Source: an uncultured Pelagibacteraceae bacterium (GTDB lineage Bacteria; Pseudomonadota; Alphaproteobacteria; Pelagibacterales; Pelagibacteraceae). Taken from it: 64,000 nucleotides of DNA. A model generated the notes under the pieces. That model was not told where the DNA came from, made no database searches, and saw only the letters and a list, made by a program, of their open reading frames with translations. Shown here piece after piece: positions 1 to 11,542 of the stretch; the stretch's first letter is position 1, and the number at the start of each line of letters is the position of its first letter. The translations under genes were made by a program, and so were the position numbers. The stretch is taken from assembly GCA_902615715.1 (NCBI GenBank), contig CACMQA010000002.1, positions 62,001 through 126,000 on the forward strand. Reading direction: 5' to 3'.

Positions 1-215
1 TTGCCTCCATCTTTAATTCCTGCTCTAAAAGATCCCTCGCCTCCATCAAGAGCTCTTGTACCATCATAATTTAAATTTTGCTTTCTAGGATCTGCTATCT
101 CTGCATTGCTAATTTCATCAATGGCACTTTGTGTCAAAGGTTCATTAATCTCAAAGTGTTTAAAAGGATCAGTAAATAATTTCGTCCTGCTTTCTAAAGA
201 TTTAAATAATTCCAT
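1..215 (-). CDS. N-terminal fragment of an uncharacterised protein, possibly 2OG-Fe(II) oxygenase-like
   Basis: An open frame runs from an ATG at 215 off the left edge, so only the first 71 residues are visible. The start reads MELFKSLESRTKLF, followed by DPFKHFEI and later YDGTRALDGGEGSF. The 'PF-H-F-I' opening resembles the N-terminus of 2-oxoglutarate/Fe(II) oxygenase-like proteins common in marine bacteria and phages, but the catalytic HxD...H residues would lie outside the window, so this is a weak guess. Its first 14 bases overlap the 3' end of the downstream ELM1-family gene (stop at 202-204), suggesting co-transcription. Frame openness and the tight overlap support it as a real gene; the function is unsure. 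Confidence 0.55.
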   Translation of the reverse strand, partial: MELFKSLESRTKLFTDPFKHFEINEPLTQSAIDEISNAEIADPRKQNLNYDGTRALDGGEGSFRAGIKDGG

Positions 216-1155
216 TTTTTTTCATCTTTGCTTTTACAATTGGAGCAATTCTGTTTACCTCATTTAAACTTCTGTAACTCCAACTTTCAATTCTATTTTC
301 CAATTCTCTTGTTATACCTAAATCTTTAAGTTGTGAATAAAATTTTTTAAATCTTCCAGTTGGTTTTAGAGACTTCATCATGGCTATATAAACAGGTTTT
401 CCAGTTATCGCTGCCTCTGAAATCATTGACGTAGAGTCGCATGTAACGACTATGTAATTAGAAATCGCTAAAGCAGAAAGATAAGCTTTTTTATCGATAG
501 TTTTAATTACATTATGATCAACATTAAAGGTATTAAAGGCCATTTTTAAAATATTTTCAGGTGTCCGATAGGATGGTATAACTATAATTTTAAATTTATC
601 CGGAGTAAATAAAGTTTTTACTTTGTTAAAAAGCTCATGAATTTGTTTTTCAGAATACTTATAATATTTATTTGGTCCGCCAATAATAAAAGCGACTAAT
701 TCTTTTCTCTTATCTTTTTCTATTCCTAAATACTCAGAGTTATCATTTATTTCTTTTTTATTTAGATAATGTATAGCTCCTTTAGTGTTAATTATATTTT
801 CACCTTTTAAATTATCATGCTCTGGGCTTACTATTAAATCAAAATGTTTAAATGAAACTTTTGGATCTTGTACATGTATATTGAAAATTTGATTTCCTAA
901 TCTTTTTTTTAAAGCGATCGATGGTATCACGCTTTTTCTTCCACATGAAATTATAACCTTGCAATCACATACAAATTTGTTCTTAACCAAATTTTCTGAA
1001 ATTGGGCTGATTTTGGGAGGTATCAGATTCCAAAATGATTTTAATTCAATTTTTTGATGTTTATAACTTAGACCTAACGATTTGGCTAATCCTTCAACTT
1101 GGCTAACCATGCCGTGCATACCTTGCGTTAAAAGAAGTGCTTTTAATTCTAACAT
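202..1155 (-). CDS. ELM1-family (DUF1022) protein
   Basis: The 317-residue product fits the family named after the plant mitochondrial fission factor ELM1, widespread in Alphaproteobacteria and probably GT-B-fold related. Visible family marks are HVQDP near residues 94-98, GGPNKYYKYS at 159-168, the serine-rich TCDSTSMISEA at 238-248 (where GT-B enzymes often bind a nucleotide sugar) and GRFKKF near 267-272. There is no signal peptide or membrane segment. The start at 1155 lies 23 bp from the divergent trxB start, and the gene overlaps the following cut gene by 14 bp. The biochemical role in bacteria is not established; a glycosyltransferase-like activity is inferred only from the fold. Confidence 0.8.
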   Translation of the reverse strand: MLELKALLLTQGMHGMVSQVEGLAKSLGLSYKHQKIELKSFWNLIPPKISPISENLVKNKFVCDCKVIISCGRKSVIPSIALKKRLGNQIFNIHVQDPKVSFKHFDLIVSPEHDNLKGENIINTKGAIHYLNKKEINDNSEYLGIEKDKRKELVAFIIGGPNKYYKYSEKQIHELFNKVKTLFTPDKFKIIVIPSYRTPENILKMAFNTFNVDHNVIKTIDKKAYLSALAISNYIVVTCDSTSMISEAAITGKPVYIAMMKSLKPTGRFKKFYSQLKDLGITRELENRIESWSYRSLNEVNRIAPIVKAKMKKNGII

Positions 1156-1178
1156 TAGTTATTATATACCTTTACATA

Positions 1179-2129
1179 ATGAATAATAAATCAACAAAAC
1201 ATACAAAAGTGTTAATTCTTGGATCTGGTCCTGCTGGTTATACAGCGGCCATTTATGCGGCTAGAGCTATGCTTAAACCAATACTTGTTCATGGTTCTCA
1301 ACCTGGTGGACAATTAACTACTACAACTGATGTTGAGAATTATCCTGGATACTCAAAAGTGATTCAGGGTCCATGGCTTATGGATGAAATGAAAGGCCAA
1401 GCTGAAGCTGTTGGAACTGAGATGATACAAGATCATATAAACAAAGTAGATCTGTCTAAAAAACCTTTTGAAGCAGTGGGAGATAGTGGTCAAATTTATA
1501 CAGCAGATAGTTTTATTATTTCTACAGGAGCTCAAGCTCGTTGGTTGAATATTAAGTCAGAGCAAAAATTTAGAGGTTATGGAGTTTCAGCATGTGCTAC
1601 TTGCGACGGTTTTTTCTTTAAAGATAAAGAGGTAGCTGTTGTAGGAGGAGGAAACGCTGCAGTTGAGGAAGCAATGTTTTTAACAAAATTCGCATCTAAA
1701 GTTAAACTAATACATAGAAGAGATGAATTAAGGGCCGAAAAAATGCTTCAAGAAAAACTTAAAGCTAATAAAAAAATTGAAATTATTTGGGATAGTGTTG
1801 TTTATGAGGTCTTAGGGGATAATGAGCCTAAAGGAGTTAACGGAATTAAAATAAAAAATGTTAAAAATAACAAAATTACAGAACTTAAAGTCCATGGATT
1901 GTTTATAGCTATAGGTCATGATCCTGCTACCTCTTTGTTTAAGAGTCAATTGAAGATGGACAACGAAGGATATTTGATTACCAAGCCAGATTCCACTGTT
2001 ACTAATATACCGGGGGTATTTGCTGCGGGAGACGTGAAAGATAAAACTTTTAGGCAAGCCGTAACAGCTGCAGGAATGGGATGTATGGCTGCACTTGAAG
2101 CTGAAAAGTTTTTAGCTAACAAGAACTAA
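1179..2129 (+). CDS. trxB: Thioredoxin reductase (NADPH)
   Basis: This flavoprotein transfers electrons from NADPH through FAD and a redox disulfide to thioredoxin in the cytoplasm. From the chosen ATG at 1179 the protein is 316 residues, close to the usual length. It shows the FAD site GSGPAG at 15-20, the active-site CATC at 139-142 and the NADPH site GGGNAAVEEA just after. The C-terminal FAD motif GVFAAGDV is also present. An in-frame ATG at 1137 would add 14 hydrophobic residues inside the divergent neighbour, so the later start is preferred. Its stop is only 3 bp from the stop of the convergent Gfo/Idh/MocA gene. Confidence 0.95.
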   Translation: MNNKSTKHTKVLILGSGPAGYTAAIYAARAMLKPILVHGSQPGGQLTTTTDVENYPGYSKVIQGPWLMDEMKGQAEAVGTEMIQDHINKVDLSKKPFEAVGDSGQIYTADSFIISTGAQARWLNIKSEQKFRGYGVSACATCDGFFFKDKEVAVVGGGNAAVEEAMFLTKFASKVKLIHRRDELRAEKMLQEKLKANKKIEIIWDSVVYEVLGDNEPKGVNGIKIKNVKNNKITELKVHGLFIAIGHDPATSLFKSQLKMDNEGYLITKPDSTVTNIPGVFAAGDVKDKTFRQAVTAAGMGCMAALEAEKFLANKN

Positions 2130-2132
2130 CCT

Positions 2133-3164
2133 TTAAATATTTACAATTTTTTTTATTTGGCTTGATTGTTTAATGGCTTCTATAACTTTTAAAGATTTTA
2201 AACCCTCTTCACCCGAAACAATTGGCTCTTTATCACTTACTATAATCTCATGAAAGTGACTAATCTGATCTACAAACGGTTCATTCGATTCATAACTTAT
2301 TTTTTTTATTTTAAATGAATTTGTCCAATCTTCTCTGCTTTCATGATGCCAAATTTTTAATTCTGGAATAGATAAAGATCCTTTAGACCCTCCGAATAAA
2401 TAACAGTTTTGCTCAGTATAAGGAAAATCAGGATTCTCTCTTGAGTTCATCTCCCAACTCCATGGAGAAACAATACTGTCCGAAACTGACATAGTCGCTA
2501 TTATATCTGTGTCAAATTTTAAAACTACAGATGCTAAATCTTCATTTTCATATCCTCTTATTGATGGAGATGTGAGTGCCTGAACTTCTTTTACTTCCCC
2601 GCAGAAATACCTCAATAAATCAACATCATGAATTAAGTTTGTAGAAACCGGTCCTGCTCCATATTTTTTTCTCCAAGTTTTTTTTTCAAAATATTCATTG
2701 GGTTTGTAAAACCAACAAATTGATGAGACAGATCTCAATTTTCCGATAGAGCCTTTCATAATTAATTTTTTTACAGTTTTAATTAAATTATTATGACGCC
2801 TGTGGTGACCAACTAAAATTTTAGTTGAATTTTTATTAGCTAAATCTAACAAAACTTCAACTTCTTTTGATGAATTTGAAATAGGTTTTTCTATTAAAAT
2901 TGGAATTTTTTTTTCTATAAACTTTCTTGATTGTTCAACGTGTAAAAGTGTTGGTGTGGAAATTATTGCGCCATCTACTTTCTCATTTTTAAGTAATTCT
3001 TCTATGGAATAAAAAAACTTATATTTTAAGTTTTTTTCTTTTAAAGGTTTTTTATTATTTTCTACTATTCCACAAAGTTTTAATTTTTTATGATTCTGTA
3101 TAATTGATGCATGTTTTTGTCCAATTAAACCAAAACCTATTACGGCTATATTAACAGAGTCCAT
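2133..3164 (-). CDS. Gfo/Idh/MocA-family NAD(P)-dependent oxidoreductase
   Basis: The 343-residue protein has the family's two-domain plan. A Rossmann dinucleotide site is present as GFGLIG at 10-15, and the EKP motif that positions substrate and cofactor is at 92-94. The catalytic region NLIHDVDLL is near 176-184. Relatives oxidise or reduce sugars, inositols and related polyols, and the substrate cannot be read from the sequence. It sits 27 bp downstream of the aminotransferase on the same strand, so the two may be co-transcribed. No transporter or other sugar gene is adjacent, which makes this one of the less contextual genes in the window and a candidate accessory gene. Confidence 0.85.
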   Translation of the reverse strand: MDSVNIAVIGFGLIGQKHASIIQNHKKLKLCGIVENNKKPLKEKNLKYKFFYSIEELLKNEKVDGAIISTPTLLHVEQSRKFIEKKIPILIEKPISNSSKEVEVLLDLANKNSTKILVGHHRRHNNLIKTVKKLIMKGSIGKLRSVSSICWFYKPNEYFEKKTWRKKYGAGPVSTNLIHDVDLLRYFCGEVKEVQALTSPSIRGYENEDLASVVLKFDTDIIATMSVSDSIVSPWSWEMNSRENPDFPYTEQNCYLFGGSKGSLSIPELKIWHHESREDWTNSFKIKKISYESNEPFVDQISHFHEIIVSDKEPIVSGEEGLKSLKVIEAIKQSSQIKKIVNI

Positions 3165-3191
3165 TTATTAAATTTTCTAATTTTTCTTACT

Positions 3192-4382
<1,191 letters not shown>

Positions 4383-4414
4383 TTATAATAATTTATAAAT
4401 ACTAATAACATATA

Positions 4415-6586
4415 ATGCAAAATACCTATCAAGAAAAATTAGCTGACCTAGAAGTTAATAACTCTAAAAAAATTAAGAAGTTAGAGGGAGGTATTAACTT
4501 TAAAATCAAAAGTGATTTTCAACCTAGCGGTGACCAGCCGGAGGCTATAAAGCAAATATTAAAAAACTTAAAAGATAATAAGCAAGAACAAGTGCTTTTG
4601 GGGGTTACTGGATCGGGTAAAACTTTTACAATGGCAAAAGTTATCGAAAAGGCTAATAGGCCAGCTCTTATTCTAGCGCCAAATAAAACTTTAGCTGCTC
4701 AATTGTACGGAGAGTTTAAAAGTTTTTTCCCAGACAATGCTGTAGAATATTTTGTGTCATATTACGATTACTACACTCCAGAAGCATACGTTCCTAGATC
4801 TGATACTTATATAGAAAAAGAAGCTTCAATTAATGAGCAAATTGATCGTATGAGACACTCGGCAACAAGATCTTTGTTGGAAAGAGATGATGTAATTATT
4901 GTTGCGAGTGTATCATGTATTTATGGTTTAGGTTCTGTAGAGGCGTACTCAAAAATGACAATTACTTTAAAAAAGAATTATGAGTATGAGCGGGATGATT
5001 TAATCAGAGCTTTTATAAACTTGCAGTACAAAAGAAATGATCAAAATTTTTTTAGAGGCACTTTTAGAGTAAGAGGAGAAAATTTAGAAATTTTTCCATC
5101 ACATTTGGAAGATAGAGCTTGGAGAATAAGTTTTAATTTAAATAAATTAGAAAAGATTGAAGAATTTGATCCACTTACTGGTGATAAAACAAATGATTAC
5201 TCCATTATAAAAATTTACGCTAATAGCCACTACATAACTCCAAAACCAACTATCGATCAAGCTATTAGACAAATAAAATCTGAATTAGCTGAAACTTTAA
5301 AAAAACACAGAGAGAATAATAAACTTTTAGAAGAGCAGCGACTTAGAGAAAGAACTAAATTTGATTTAGAAATGATTGAAGCGACTGGAACTTGTGCAGG
5401 TATCGAAAATTATTCAAGGTTTTTATCTGGACGAAAAGCTGGAGAACCTCCGCCTACTCTATTTGAATATTTTCCAGATAACGCAATTATATTTGTAGAT
5501 GAAAGTCATGTAACTGTTCCTCAGTTAAATGGAATGTATAAAGGAGACCGTACAAGAAAGAGCACCTTGGCTGAGTACGGATTTAGACTACCTTCCTGTA
5601 TGGACAATAGACCTTTAAAATTTGAGGAGTGGGATTTGATGAGAACACAAACTGTATTCGTGTCTGCTACCCCAGGGCCATGGGAACTCAAACAAACCAG
5701 CAATAAACATATTGATCAAATCATTAGACCAACAGGTTTAATAGATCCACCAGTAGAAATAAGGCCAGCTAAAACTCAGGTGGACGATCTTATGCATGAA
5801 GCAAAAGAAATAGTGAAAAAAGGTTATAGAGTTCTTGCCACAACACTTACTAAAAAGATGGCAGAAGATCTTACTGAATACCTTCACGAAAATGGTCTTA
5901 AAGTAAGATACATGCACTCCGACATAGATACTTTAGAAAGAATTGAAATTATTAGAGATTTAAGAATGGGGGTATTTGATATTCTTGTTGGTATAAATTT
6001 ATTGAGAGAGGGACTAGATATACCTGAGTGCGCTTTGGTGGCAATATTAGATGCAGATAAAGAAGGTTTTTTAAGATCTGAAACTTCTTTAATACAAACT
6101 ATTGGAAGAGCTGCTCGTAACATAGATGGTAAAGTAATTTTGTATGCTGATAAAGTCACAAAAAGTATTGATAAAGCTATAAAGGAAACTGAAAGAAGAA
6201 GAAATAAGCAGTTAGAATACAATAAAAAAAATGGGATAACTGCAGAGTCTGTAAAAAAAGAGATCAGCGATATATTAGAGTCAGTCTATGAAAAAGATTA
6301 CGTAAAAATTAGTGAAGGCTCAAATGTAGGCGGAAACTTAAAAAAGCATCTAAAAGCATTAAATAGAAAGATGAAAGAAGCTGCATCTAATTTGGAGTTT
6401 GAGGAAGCTGCAAAATTAAGAGATGAAATGAGAAAATTGGAAGCAAGTGAACTTGAAATAACTTTAAATCCAAAAATTTCTCAATATAATTTAAAAAGTA
6501 AGGTTTACCCAAAAGGGAGGTCAACGATGGGAATGCCAGGCACAAAACCTAAAAAGGCAATAAAAAAATGGAAGCCAAAAAAATAA
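4415..6586 (+). CDS. uvrB: Excinuclease ABC subunit B
   Basis: The damage-verifying helicase-like subunit of nucleotide excision repair. The Walker A motif GVTGSGKT is at 63-70 and the DNA-gripping beta-hairpin region [15 protein letters not shown] at 116-130. The Walker B variant VDESH and helicase motifs follow. A C-terminal UVR helix pair for UvrC contact is recognisable in [13 protein letters not shown] and onward. At 723 residues it is longer than typical (about 670): roughly 24 extra residues come before the usual GDQPEAI region and the tail is basic. No later in-frame ATG offers a better start. It overlaps the next gene by 19 bp. Confidence 0.96.
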   Translation: MQNTYQEKLADLEVNNSKKIKKLEGGINFKIKSDFQPSGDQPEAIKQILKNLKDNKQEQVLLGVTGSGKTFTMAKVIEKANRPALILAPNKTLAAQLYGEFKSFFPDNAVEYFVSYYDYYTPEAYVPRSDTYIEKEASINEQIDRMRHSATRSLLERDDVIIVASVSCIYGLGSVEAYSKMTITLKKNYEYERDDLIRAFINLQYKRNDQNFFRGTFRVRGENLEIFPSHLEDRAWRISFNLNKLEKIEEFDPLTGDKTNDYSIIKIYANSHYITPKPTIDQAIRQIKSELAETLKKHRENNKLLEEQRLRERTKFDLEMIEATGTCAGIENYSRFLSGRKAGEPPPTLFEYFPDNAIIFVDESHVTVPQLNGMYKGDRTRKSTLAEYGFRLPSCMDNRPLKFEEWDLMRTQTVFVSATPGPWELKQTSNKHIDQIIRPTGLIDPPVEIRPAKTQVDDLMHEAKEIVKKGYRVLATTLTKKMAEDLTEYLHENGLKVRYMHSDIDTLERIEIIRDLRMGVFDILVGINLLREGLDIPECALVAILDADKEGFLRSETSLIQTIGRAARNIDGKVILYADKVTKSIDKAIKETERRRNKQLEYNKKNGITAESVKKEISDILESVYEKDYVKISEGSNVGGNLKKHLKALNRKMKEAASNLEFEEAAKLRDEMRKLEASELEITLNPKISQYNLKSKVYPKGRSTMGMPGTKPKKAIKKWKPKK

Positions 6587-7323
6587 TTATTACTGGTGGA
6601 GCTACAAGGATCGGTGCTGCAATTGCAAAAAGCTTAGTAAATTATGATACTAAAATGGTTATTCATTTTAATAAATCTAAAAGTAGTGCTTTAAAATTAA
6701 AAAAAGAACTAGAGGAGCTTGGCGTTGAGACTTTTCTATTAAAAGCAGATTTAAATAATTTCGATCAGACTAACAATTTAATTAAGACTGCACATAAGAA
6801 GATGAAAGGCTTAGATTGTCTGATTAATAATGCTTCTATTTTTGAAAATGATAATCTTGAAAATTTTTCTGAAAAATCGTTTTCAAAACATATTAATGTA
6901 AACTTAAAAGCTCCTGCTATGTTGACTCGAAATTTTTACAAATTATTGAAAAATAAAGAAGGATGTATTGTAAATATTATTGACCAAAGAGTTGAAAAAT
7001 TAACTCCATTTTTTTTCTCATATACTTTAAGTAAATCTTCTTTAGCGGTTTTAACAAAAACCTCAGCTATGAAACTGGCCCCCAATATTAGAGTCAATGG
7101 TATCTCACCTGGCCCTACTTTAAAAAACAAAAGACAATCTGAGAAACATTTTAAAAAACAATGGAAATCTATAATATTAAGAAAAAAAGTGGATTTAGAA
7201 AATATTTGTAATGGAGTAAAATTTCTTATTGAAAGTGAAAGTATAACTGGAGAAATAATTAATATTGATGGTGGACAAAGGCTTGCATGGCAAACACCTG
7301 ATATAATAAATACTAAAGAATGA
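6568..7323 (+). CDS. Short-chain dehydrogenase, probable FolM/pteridine-reductase type
   Basis: A 251-residue classical SDR. The NADP-binding TGGATRIG lies at 9-16, where the arginine after the glycine loop is typical of pteridine reductases. NNAS is at 87-90, and the catalytic YxxxK is Y152-K156 in YTLSK. The C-terminus carries a GEIINIDGG motif. It lies immediately upstream of folB, overlapping it by 4 bp. That context supports a dihydrofolate or dihydromonapterin reductase (FolM-like), which could help supply tetrahydrofolate. The exact substrate is inferred from context and one motif only. Confidence 0.75.
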   Translation: MEAKKIIITGGATRIGAAIAKSLVNYDTKMVIHFNKSKSSALKLKKELEELGVETFLLKADLNNFDQTNNLIKTAHKKMKGLDCLINNASIFENDNLENFSEKSFSKHINVNLKAPAMLTRNFYKLLKNKEGCIVNIIDQRVEKLTPFFFSYTLSKSSLAVLTKTSAMKLAPNIRVNGISPGPTLKNKRQSEKHFKKQWKSIILRKKVDLENICNGVKFLIESESITGEIINIDGGQRLAWQTPDIINTKE

Positions 7324-7715
7324 AAATAATTAAATTTAAAAAAAAGGAAAAATTTAAATACAAAAGAAAAGTAATTATCAAAGATCTTACTTTAAGTATT
7401 TTTGTTGGAATACATAAATTTGAAAAAAAAAAGAAGCAAAGAGTAAAATTTAATATTGAAATTTTAACGGATCCTTATGTGTTTCCAGATAGTAGAGATT
7501 TGAATTCAATTCTAAATTATGAAGAAGTTGTAATAAAAATTGAAAAACTTACAGAATTAAAACACTATGAATTACTTGAGAATTTGGCAGAGAATATTTT
7601 TAATATTATGTTTAAAAATAAACTTGTTAAAAAAGTAATTTTAAAATTAGAAAAACTAGATATCCTTAAAAAAACTGAATCAGTTGGTATTGAAGTTTCA
7701 AAAACTAAAATATGA
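7320..7715 (+). CDS. folB: Dihydroneopterin aldolase
   Basis: The 131-residue product has the tunnelling fold of FolB, which splits dihydroneopterin to 6-hydroxymethyl-dihydropterin and glycolaldehyde in folate synthesis. [20 protein letters not shown] and [10 protein letters not shown] follow the usual order of family landmarks, and the last contains the pterin-binding glutamate region. The N-terminal 15 residues are lysine-rich and longer than normal. It overlaps the upstream SDR by 4 bp and uvrC by 4 bp, so it is probably translated by coupling within a uvrB-SDR-folB-uvrC-pgsA run. Confidence 0.85.
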   Translation: MKIIKFKKKEKFKYKRKVIIKDLTLSIFVGIHKFEKKKKQRVKFNIEILTDPYVFPDSRDLNSILNYEEVVIKIEKLTELKHYELLENLAENIFNIMFKNKLVKKVILKLEKLDILKKTESVGIEVSKTKI

Positions 7716-9550
7716 TAAATAGTTTAGAGTTAGGAAAAAAAGTAATTAAAGATAAAATACCATTAATTCCAAAAAATCCTGGGGTATATAAAATGTTAAG
7801 TTCTACAGGTGAAATTCTTTATATTGGTAAAGCAAAAAATATACCGAACAGGCTCAAGAGTTACGTAACTGATTCAAATCTTCCAATAAGAACTGAAAGG
7901 ATGTTGTCTCTAACCCATAATCTGGAAACAACTACTACAAGTAATGAAAGTGAGGCCTTATTACTTGAAGCAAACTTAATTAAAAAACATAAACCTCGCT
8001 ATAATATTTTATTAAGAGACGATAAATCTTTTCCATATATTTATATTGGAAATAAAGATAAATGGCCTCAACTGACCAAGTTAAGAGGAAAAAAATCAAA
8101 ATCAGGTTATTATTTTGGTCCATTTGCATCAATAGGTTCTGCTAATTGGACAATCAAAATTCTACAAAAAATTTTTCAATTAAGAGTTTGTGACGATACA
8201 GTTTTCAAAAACAGAGAACGTCCATGCATTCTTTATCAAATCAAAAGATGCTCTGGTCCTTGTGTTGGACATATTCAAGAAAAAGATTATTTATCTACCG
8301 TGAATGATGCGATAGATTTTATTTCTGGTAAATCAAGACGAATCCAAAAGAACCTTTCTAAAGAAATGGAAGCAGCGAGCAAAGAGCTCGATTATGAAAA
8401 AGCAGCTATCGCTAGAGATAGAATAAAAGCTTTGACACAAATACAAACCTCTCAAAAAATAAATCAAACTAACCTAACTGAAGCAGATGTAATAAGTATA
8501 TATAAAGAAACTGGAAAAACTTGTATTCAAGTTTTCTTCTTTAGATCTAAGCAAAATTGGGGTAATCAAGCATTTTACCCAAAACATGATACAGATGATA
8601 CTGTGGAAGAAATTCTAACATCTTTTTTACCTCAATTTTATGAAAATAAAGCTATCCCTTCTCTAATCCTTACAAATATAGAAGCAAATGAAAAAAATCT
8701 TCTCGAAAAAACATTTTCTTCAAAAGAAAACAAACAAATAACAATTAAAAAAGCTAAAGCAAAAAATGAATTATCTATTTCAAAACTCGCAGAAAAGAAT
8801 GCTAAACAAGCTTTAAAACAAAAACTCATTCAGTCTGATACCAATAACAATTTAATCGAGACACTTGCTACTAAATTTGAACTAAGCAGCAATATAGATC
8901 TCATAGAAGTTTACGATAACAGTCACATTCAAGGAACCGACTCAATTGGAGCTTTAATATGTTTTAGTAACGAGGGTTTTGTAAAAAAAAGATACAGAAA
9001 ATTTAATATAAAAGATGAAAAAGTAAAAAACGATGATTATGGAATGATGCGAGAGGTTTTGTTTAGAAGATTCTCTAAAGCAGTGAAAGAGAAATCAGGA
9101 TCTTTATCACTTCCAGATTTGATTATGATTGATGGAGGTAAAGGACAATATTCAGTAAGTAGAGAGATTTTGAATGAACTTGGTTTACATGACTTGCCAA
9201 TATTAGCTGTAGCAAAAGGTAAGAAAAGAAATGCAGGTGAAGAGAAAATTTATCACAAAAACAAAGAGTTTATCTTGAACAAAAATGACTCTCTTTTATT
9301 TTTTATTCAAAGACTTAGAGATGAAGCGCATAGATTTGCAATAAGCACTCATAGAGCAAAAAGAAAGAAAAATTTGAGCAAATCTCTTTTAGATCAAATA
9401 CAAGGTATTGGAAAACAAAGAAAGAGAGCTTTGTTAAACCATTTTGGTTCGGCTAGAGCCGTTGAGTCAGCAAGTCTAGAAGATCTAAAAGCTATTGAAG
9501 GAATAGAGGACAGTATAGCAAATAAAATATATAATTATTTTCACGAATAA
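7712..9550 (+). CDS. uvrC: Excinuclease ABC subunit C
   Basis: The nuclease subunit of nucleotide excision repair, 612 residues and of normal length. It opens with a GIY-YIG nuclease domain ([19 protein letters not shown]). A cysteine pair region and a UVR helix ([16 protein letters not shown]) for binding UvrB come next. The RNase-H-like second nuclease domain includes YDNSHIQGT and MIDGGKGQ. It ends with tandem helix-hairpin-helix motifs ([16 protein letters not shown]). uvrB and uvrC lie within the same strand run here, so both could be made from linked transcripts. Confidence 0.97.
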   Translation: MINSLELGKKVIKDKIPLIPKNPGVYKMLSSTGEILYIGKAKNIPNRLKSYVTDSNLPIRTERMLSLTHNLETTTTSNESEALLLEANLIKKHKPRYNILLRDDKSFPYIYIGNKDKWPQLTKLRGKKSKSGYYFGPFASIGSANWTIKILQKIFQLRVCDDTVFKNRERPCILYQIKRCSGPCVGHIQEKDYLSTVNDAIDFISGKSRRIQKNLSKEMEAASKELDYEKAAIARDRIKALTQIQTSQKINQTNLTEADVISIYKETGKTCIQVFFFRSKQNWGNQAFYPKHDTDDTVEEILTSFLPQFYENKAIPSLILTNIEANEKNLLEKTFSSKENKQITIKKAKAKNELSISKLAEKNAKQALKQKLIQSDTNNNLIETLATKFELSSNIDLIEVYDNSHIQGTDSIGALICFSNEGFVKKRYRKFNIKDEKVKNDDYGMMREVLFRRFSKAVKEKSGSLSLPDLIMIDGGKGQYSVSREILNELGLHDLPILAVAKGKKRNAGEEKIYHKNKEFILNKNDSLLFFIQRLRDEAHRFAISTHRAKRKKNLSKSLLDQIQGIGKQRKRALLNHFGSARAVESASLEDLKAIEGIEDSIANKIYNYFHE

Positions 9551-9556
9551 AAAAGT

Positions 9557-10141
9557 ATGAAACTAAAAATACCAAATATTTTAACAATTGGTCGAATAAT
9601 TATTGTTCCAATTTTTGTTCTTACTTTTTTTATCCCGGGGTTTTTTGGAGATTTAATTCCATTCTTTCTATTCGCTCTAGCTAGTTTTACAGATTATCTT
9701 GATGGTTTACTGGCAAGAATGTTTAAAGAAGAGTCAAAGTTAGGCGAACTTCTTGACCCTATTGCTGATAAAATTCTCGTTGCAGCTGCTCTGATACTTT
9801 TAGTAATGAATGGAACTATAAAAAATTATGAAGTAATAGCTGCAATCATAATTCTTACAAGAGAGATTTTAATTTCAGGCTTAAGAGAATTTTTGGCTAA
9901 AGGTCAAATTGCAATGCAAGTTACAAGTTTATCTAAATTAAAAACTTTTATTCAAATGGTTTCTATAGCAATATTGCTTACTGGTGAAAGTGGAAATAAG
10001 ATAATTAATTTTCAAGATTATAATGCCCAAACAATTGGTATTATTCTTTTATGGCTTTCAGCTTTTCTAACGCTGTACACTGGATACGACTATTTGAGAA
10101 AAGGTATAGATCATGCAATTAATGAGGATAGTAAAGATTAA
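9557..10141 (+). CDS. pgsA: CDP-diacylglycerol--glycerol-3-phosphate 3-phosphatidyltransferase
   Basis: An integral inner-membrane enzyme that makes phosphatidylglycerophosphate, the precursor of phosphatidylglycerol and cardiolipin. The CDP-alcohol phosphotransferase signature is complete: TDYLDGLLAR, then GELLDPIADK supplies the remaining aspartates. About five hydrophobic helices are visible in 194 residues. Its stop shares the TTAA at 10138-10141 with the stop of convergent ilvE. Confidence 0.95.
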   Translation: MKLKIPNILTIGRIIIVPIFVLTFFIPGFFGDLIPFFLFALASFTDYLDGLLARMFKEESKLGELLDPIADKILVAAALILLVMNGTIKNYEVIAAIIILTREILISGLREFLAKGQIAMQVTSLSKLKTFIQMVSIAILLTGESGNKIINFQDYNAQTIGIILLWLSAFLTLYTGYDYLRKGIDHAINEDSKD

Positions 10142-11025
10142 GCCGCTGATTTTTTTCTTACGACTGTTTGGTATGACTCATTTAAATCAGTAATTAATTC
10201 ACAAACTTTGAAATTATAATTAGATATTTGAGACACTGGCGTAACCTCAGCGGCAGTTCCTGTTAAAAAACAACCCACAAAATTTTGCATTTCCTCAGGC
10301 TTAATTTTTCTTTCAATAACTTTTACACCTTTTGATTTTGCAATTTTAATAACTTCTCTTCTTGTAATTCCATCTAAGAACGAATCTGGGATAGGGGTAT
10401 GAAGCTCTCCAGACTTATTTTTAAAGAATATATTTGCTCCAGTAGCCTCGGCAATATTTCCTTCATGGTCTAACATTAAGGAGTCAGTAAATCCTTTTGC
10501 TTCTGCTTCATGTTTTGATAAAGTACATATCATATATAATCCTGCTGCTTTAGTATCCCAAGGAATTGTGTTTGGAGCAGGTCTTCTCCAGCTTGATATG
10601 TTTAATTTTATTCCGTTTAATTTTAGTTTGGGATCGAAGTACGAACCCCACTCCCATGTTGCAATTGCAACATGAATTTTATTTTTTTGAGCTGAGATAG
10701 CCATCATCTCGCTTCCCCGCCAAATTAATGGTCTTACATATCCATTTTGGACCTTTTGAATGTTCACGATATTTTTACATGCTTTGTTAATCTCAGCTTG
10801 AGTGAAAGGAACTTCTATTCCCATTCTTTTTGCAGAGTAAAAAAGTCGGTCTGTATGTTCCTCTAGTTTAAATATTTCTCCATCATAAACTCTTTCTCCT
10901 TCAAAAACACAGCTTGCATAATGCAATCCATGATTAAGAACATGAATATTTGCGTCTGCCCAATTAACAGTTTTTCCGTTAAACCAAATTTTTCCTGAAC
11001 GTTTGTCGTAAGGTATGCTTTCCAT
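10138..11025 (-). CDS. ilvE: Branched-chain amino acid aminotransferase
   Basis: A fold-type IV PLP aminotransferase that makes or degrades Leu, Ile and Val by exchange with glutamate. The 295-residue protein shows FEGERVYDG at 41-49 and the PLP lysine K159 in DTKAAGLYM. The C-terminal phosphate-binding TGTAAEVTPV is also visible. Its divergent neighbour is the MarR regulator, with 76 bp between the starts, which is one of the larger intergenic gaps in the window. No attenuator-like leader peptide is apparent in that gap. Confidence 0.94.
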   Translation of the reverse strand: MESIPYDKRSGKIWFNGKTVNWADANIHVLNHGLHYASCVFEGERVYDGEIFKLEEHTDRLFYSAKRMGIEVPFTQAEINKACKNIVNIQKVQNGYVRPLIWRGSEMMAISAQKNKIHVAIATWEWGSYFDPKLKLNGIKLNISSWRRPAPNTIPWDTKAAGLYMICTLSKHEAEAKGFTDSLMLDHEGNIAEATGANIFFKNKSGELHTPIPDSFLDGITRREVIKIAKSKGVKVIERKIKPEEMQNFVGCFLTGTAAEVTPVSQISNYNFKVCELITDLNESYQTVVRKKSAA

Positions 11026-11079
11026 TAATTGTAAATATATAGATTTTTTTTATATAAAAAAGTATATTCATATTCATGA

Positions 11080-11096
11080 TAAGTCAATATAACTTA
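11080..11096. promoter_or_regulatory. Candidate operator: inverted repeat upstream of the MarR gene
   Basis: TAAGT and ACTTA form a perfect 5-bp inverted repeat around a 7-bp centre, ending 5 bp before the ATG of the marR-like gene, in the region shared with divergent ilvE. MarR proteins usually bind short palindromes in their own promoter, so autoregulation is plausible. The arms are short and AT-rich, so chance is a real alternative. Confidence 0.25.
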
Positions 11097-11101
11097 CCAA
11101 T

Positions 11102-11542
11102 ATGAAAGATTTACTATACTTAAAAGATGAACAAATAAAAGAGTTTATTCTATTGCTTTACTACGCTTATAGAGAGACTTTCTCTGACACAAAAGATGTA
11201 TTATCGAAAAAATATTTTGGACCAGCTCATCTCAGAGCGTTAAATTTAATTGAGAGAAACCCAGGTATAAACTTAGGTGAACTTATATTCAGGTTAAAAG
11301 TTACCAAACAAAGTTTAAACAGGGTATTACGAGACTTGATAAAGTCTAAAATGATAAAACAAATACAAGACGAAACTGATACAAGAAAAAAAAACTTATT
11401 TTTGCAAAAAGAAGGAAAAATCTTTTTTGAAACAGTTTATAATACTCAAAAAAAAAGAATATTTAACGCTTTAAAAAGCTCTAGCTCTGACTCGGTAATA
11501 AAATTTAAAGATGTTTTAAAAAAAATAATAGATGGAAAATAA
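11102..11542 (+). CDS. MarR-family transcriptional regulator (PetP-like)
   Basis: The 146-residue protein has a winged helix-turn-helix with flanking dimerisation helices. The recognition-helix region is about FRLKVTKQSLNRVLRDLI, and the wing QIQDETDTRKKNLFLQKEG follows, as in MarR proteins. It overlaps the following OmpR-type gene by 11 bp. This MarR plus OmpR pairing matches the petP-petR arrangement described in Rhodobacter, where it is needed for cytochrome bc1 expression. The bc1 operon itself lies about 8 kb downstream in this window. The PetP assignment is an inference from gene order. Confidence 0.85.
   Translation: MKDLLYLKDEQIKEFILLLYYAYRETFSDTKDVLSKKYFGPAHLRALNLIERNPGINLGELIFRLKVTKQSLNRVLRDLIKSKMIKQIQDETDTRKKNLFLQKEGKIFFETVYNTQKKRIFNALKSSSSDSVIKFKDVLKKIIDGK

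Noticed and set aside
1137-1178. Longer start for thioredoxin reductase
   Set aside because: The added 14 hydrophobic residues are not seen in the family and lie partly inside the divergent ELM1 gene.
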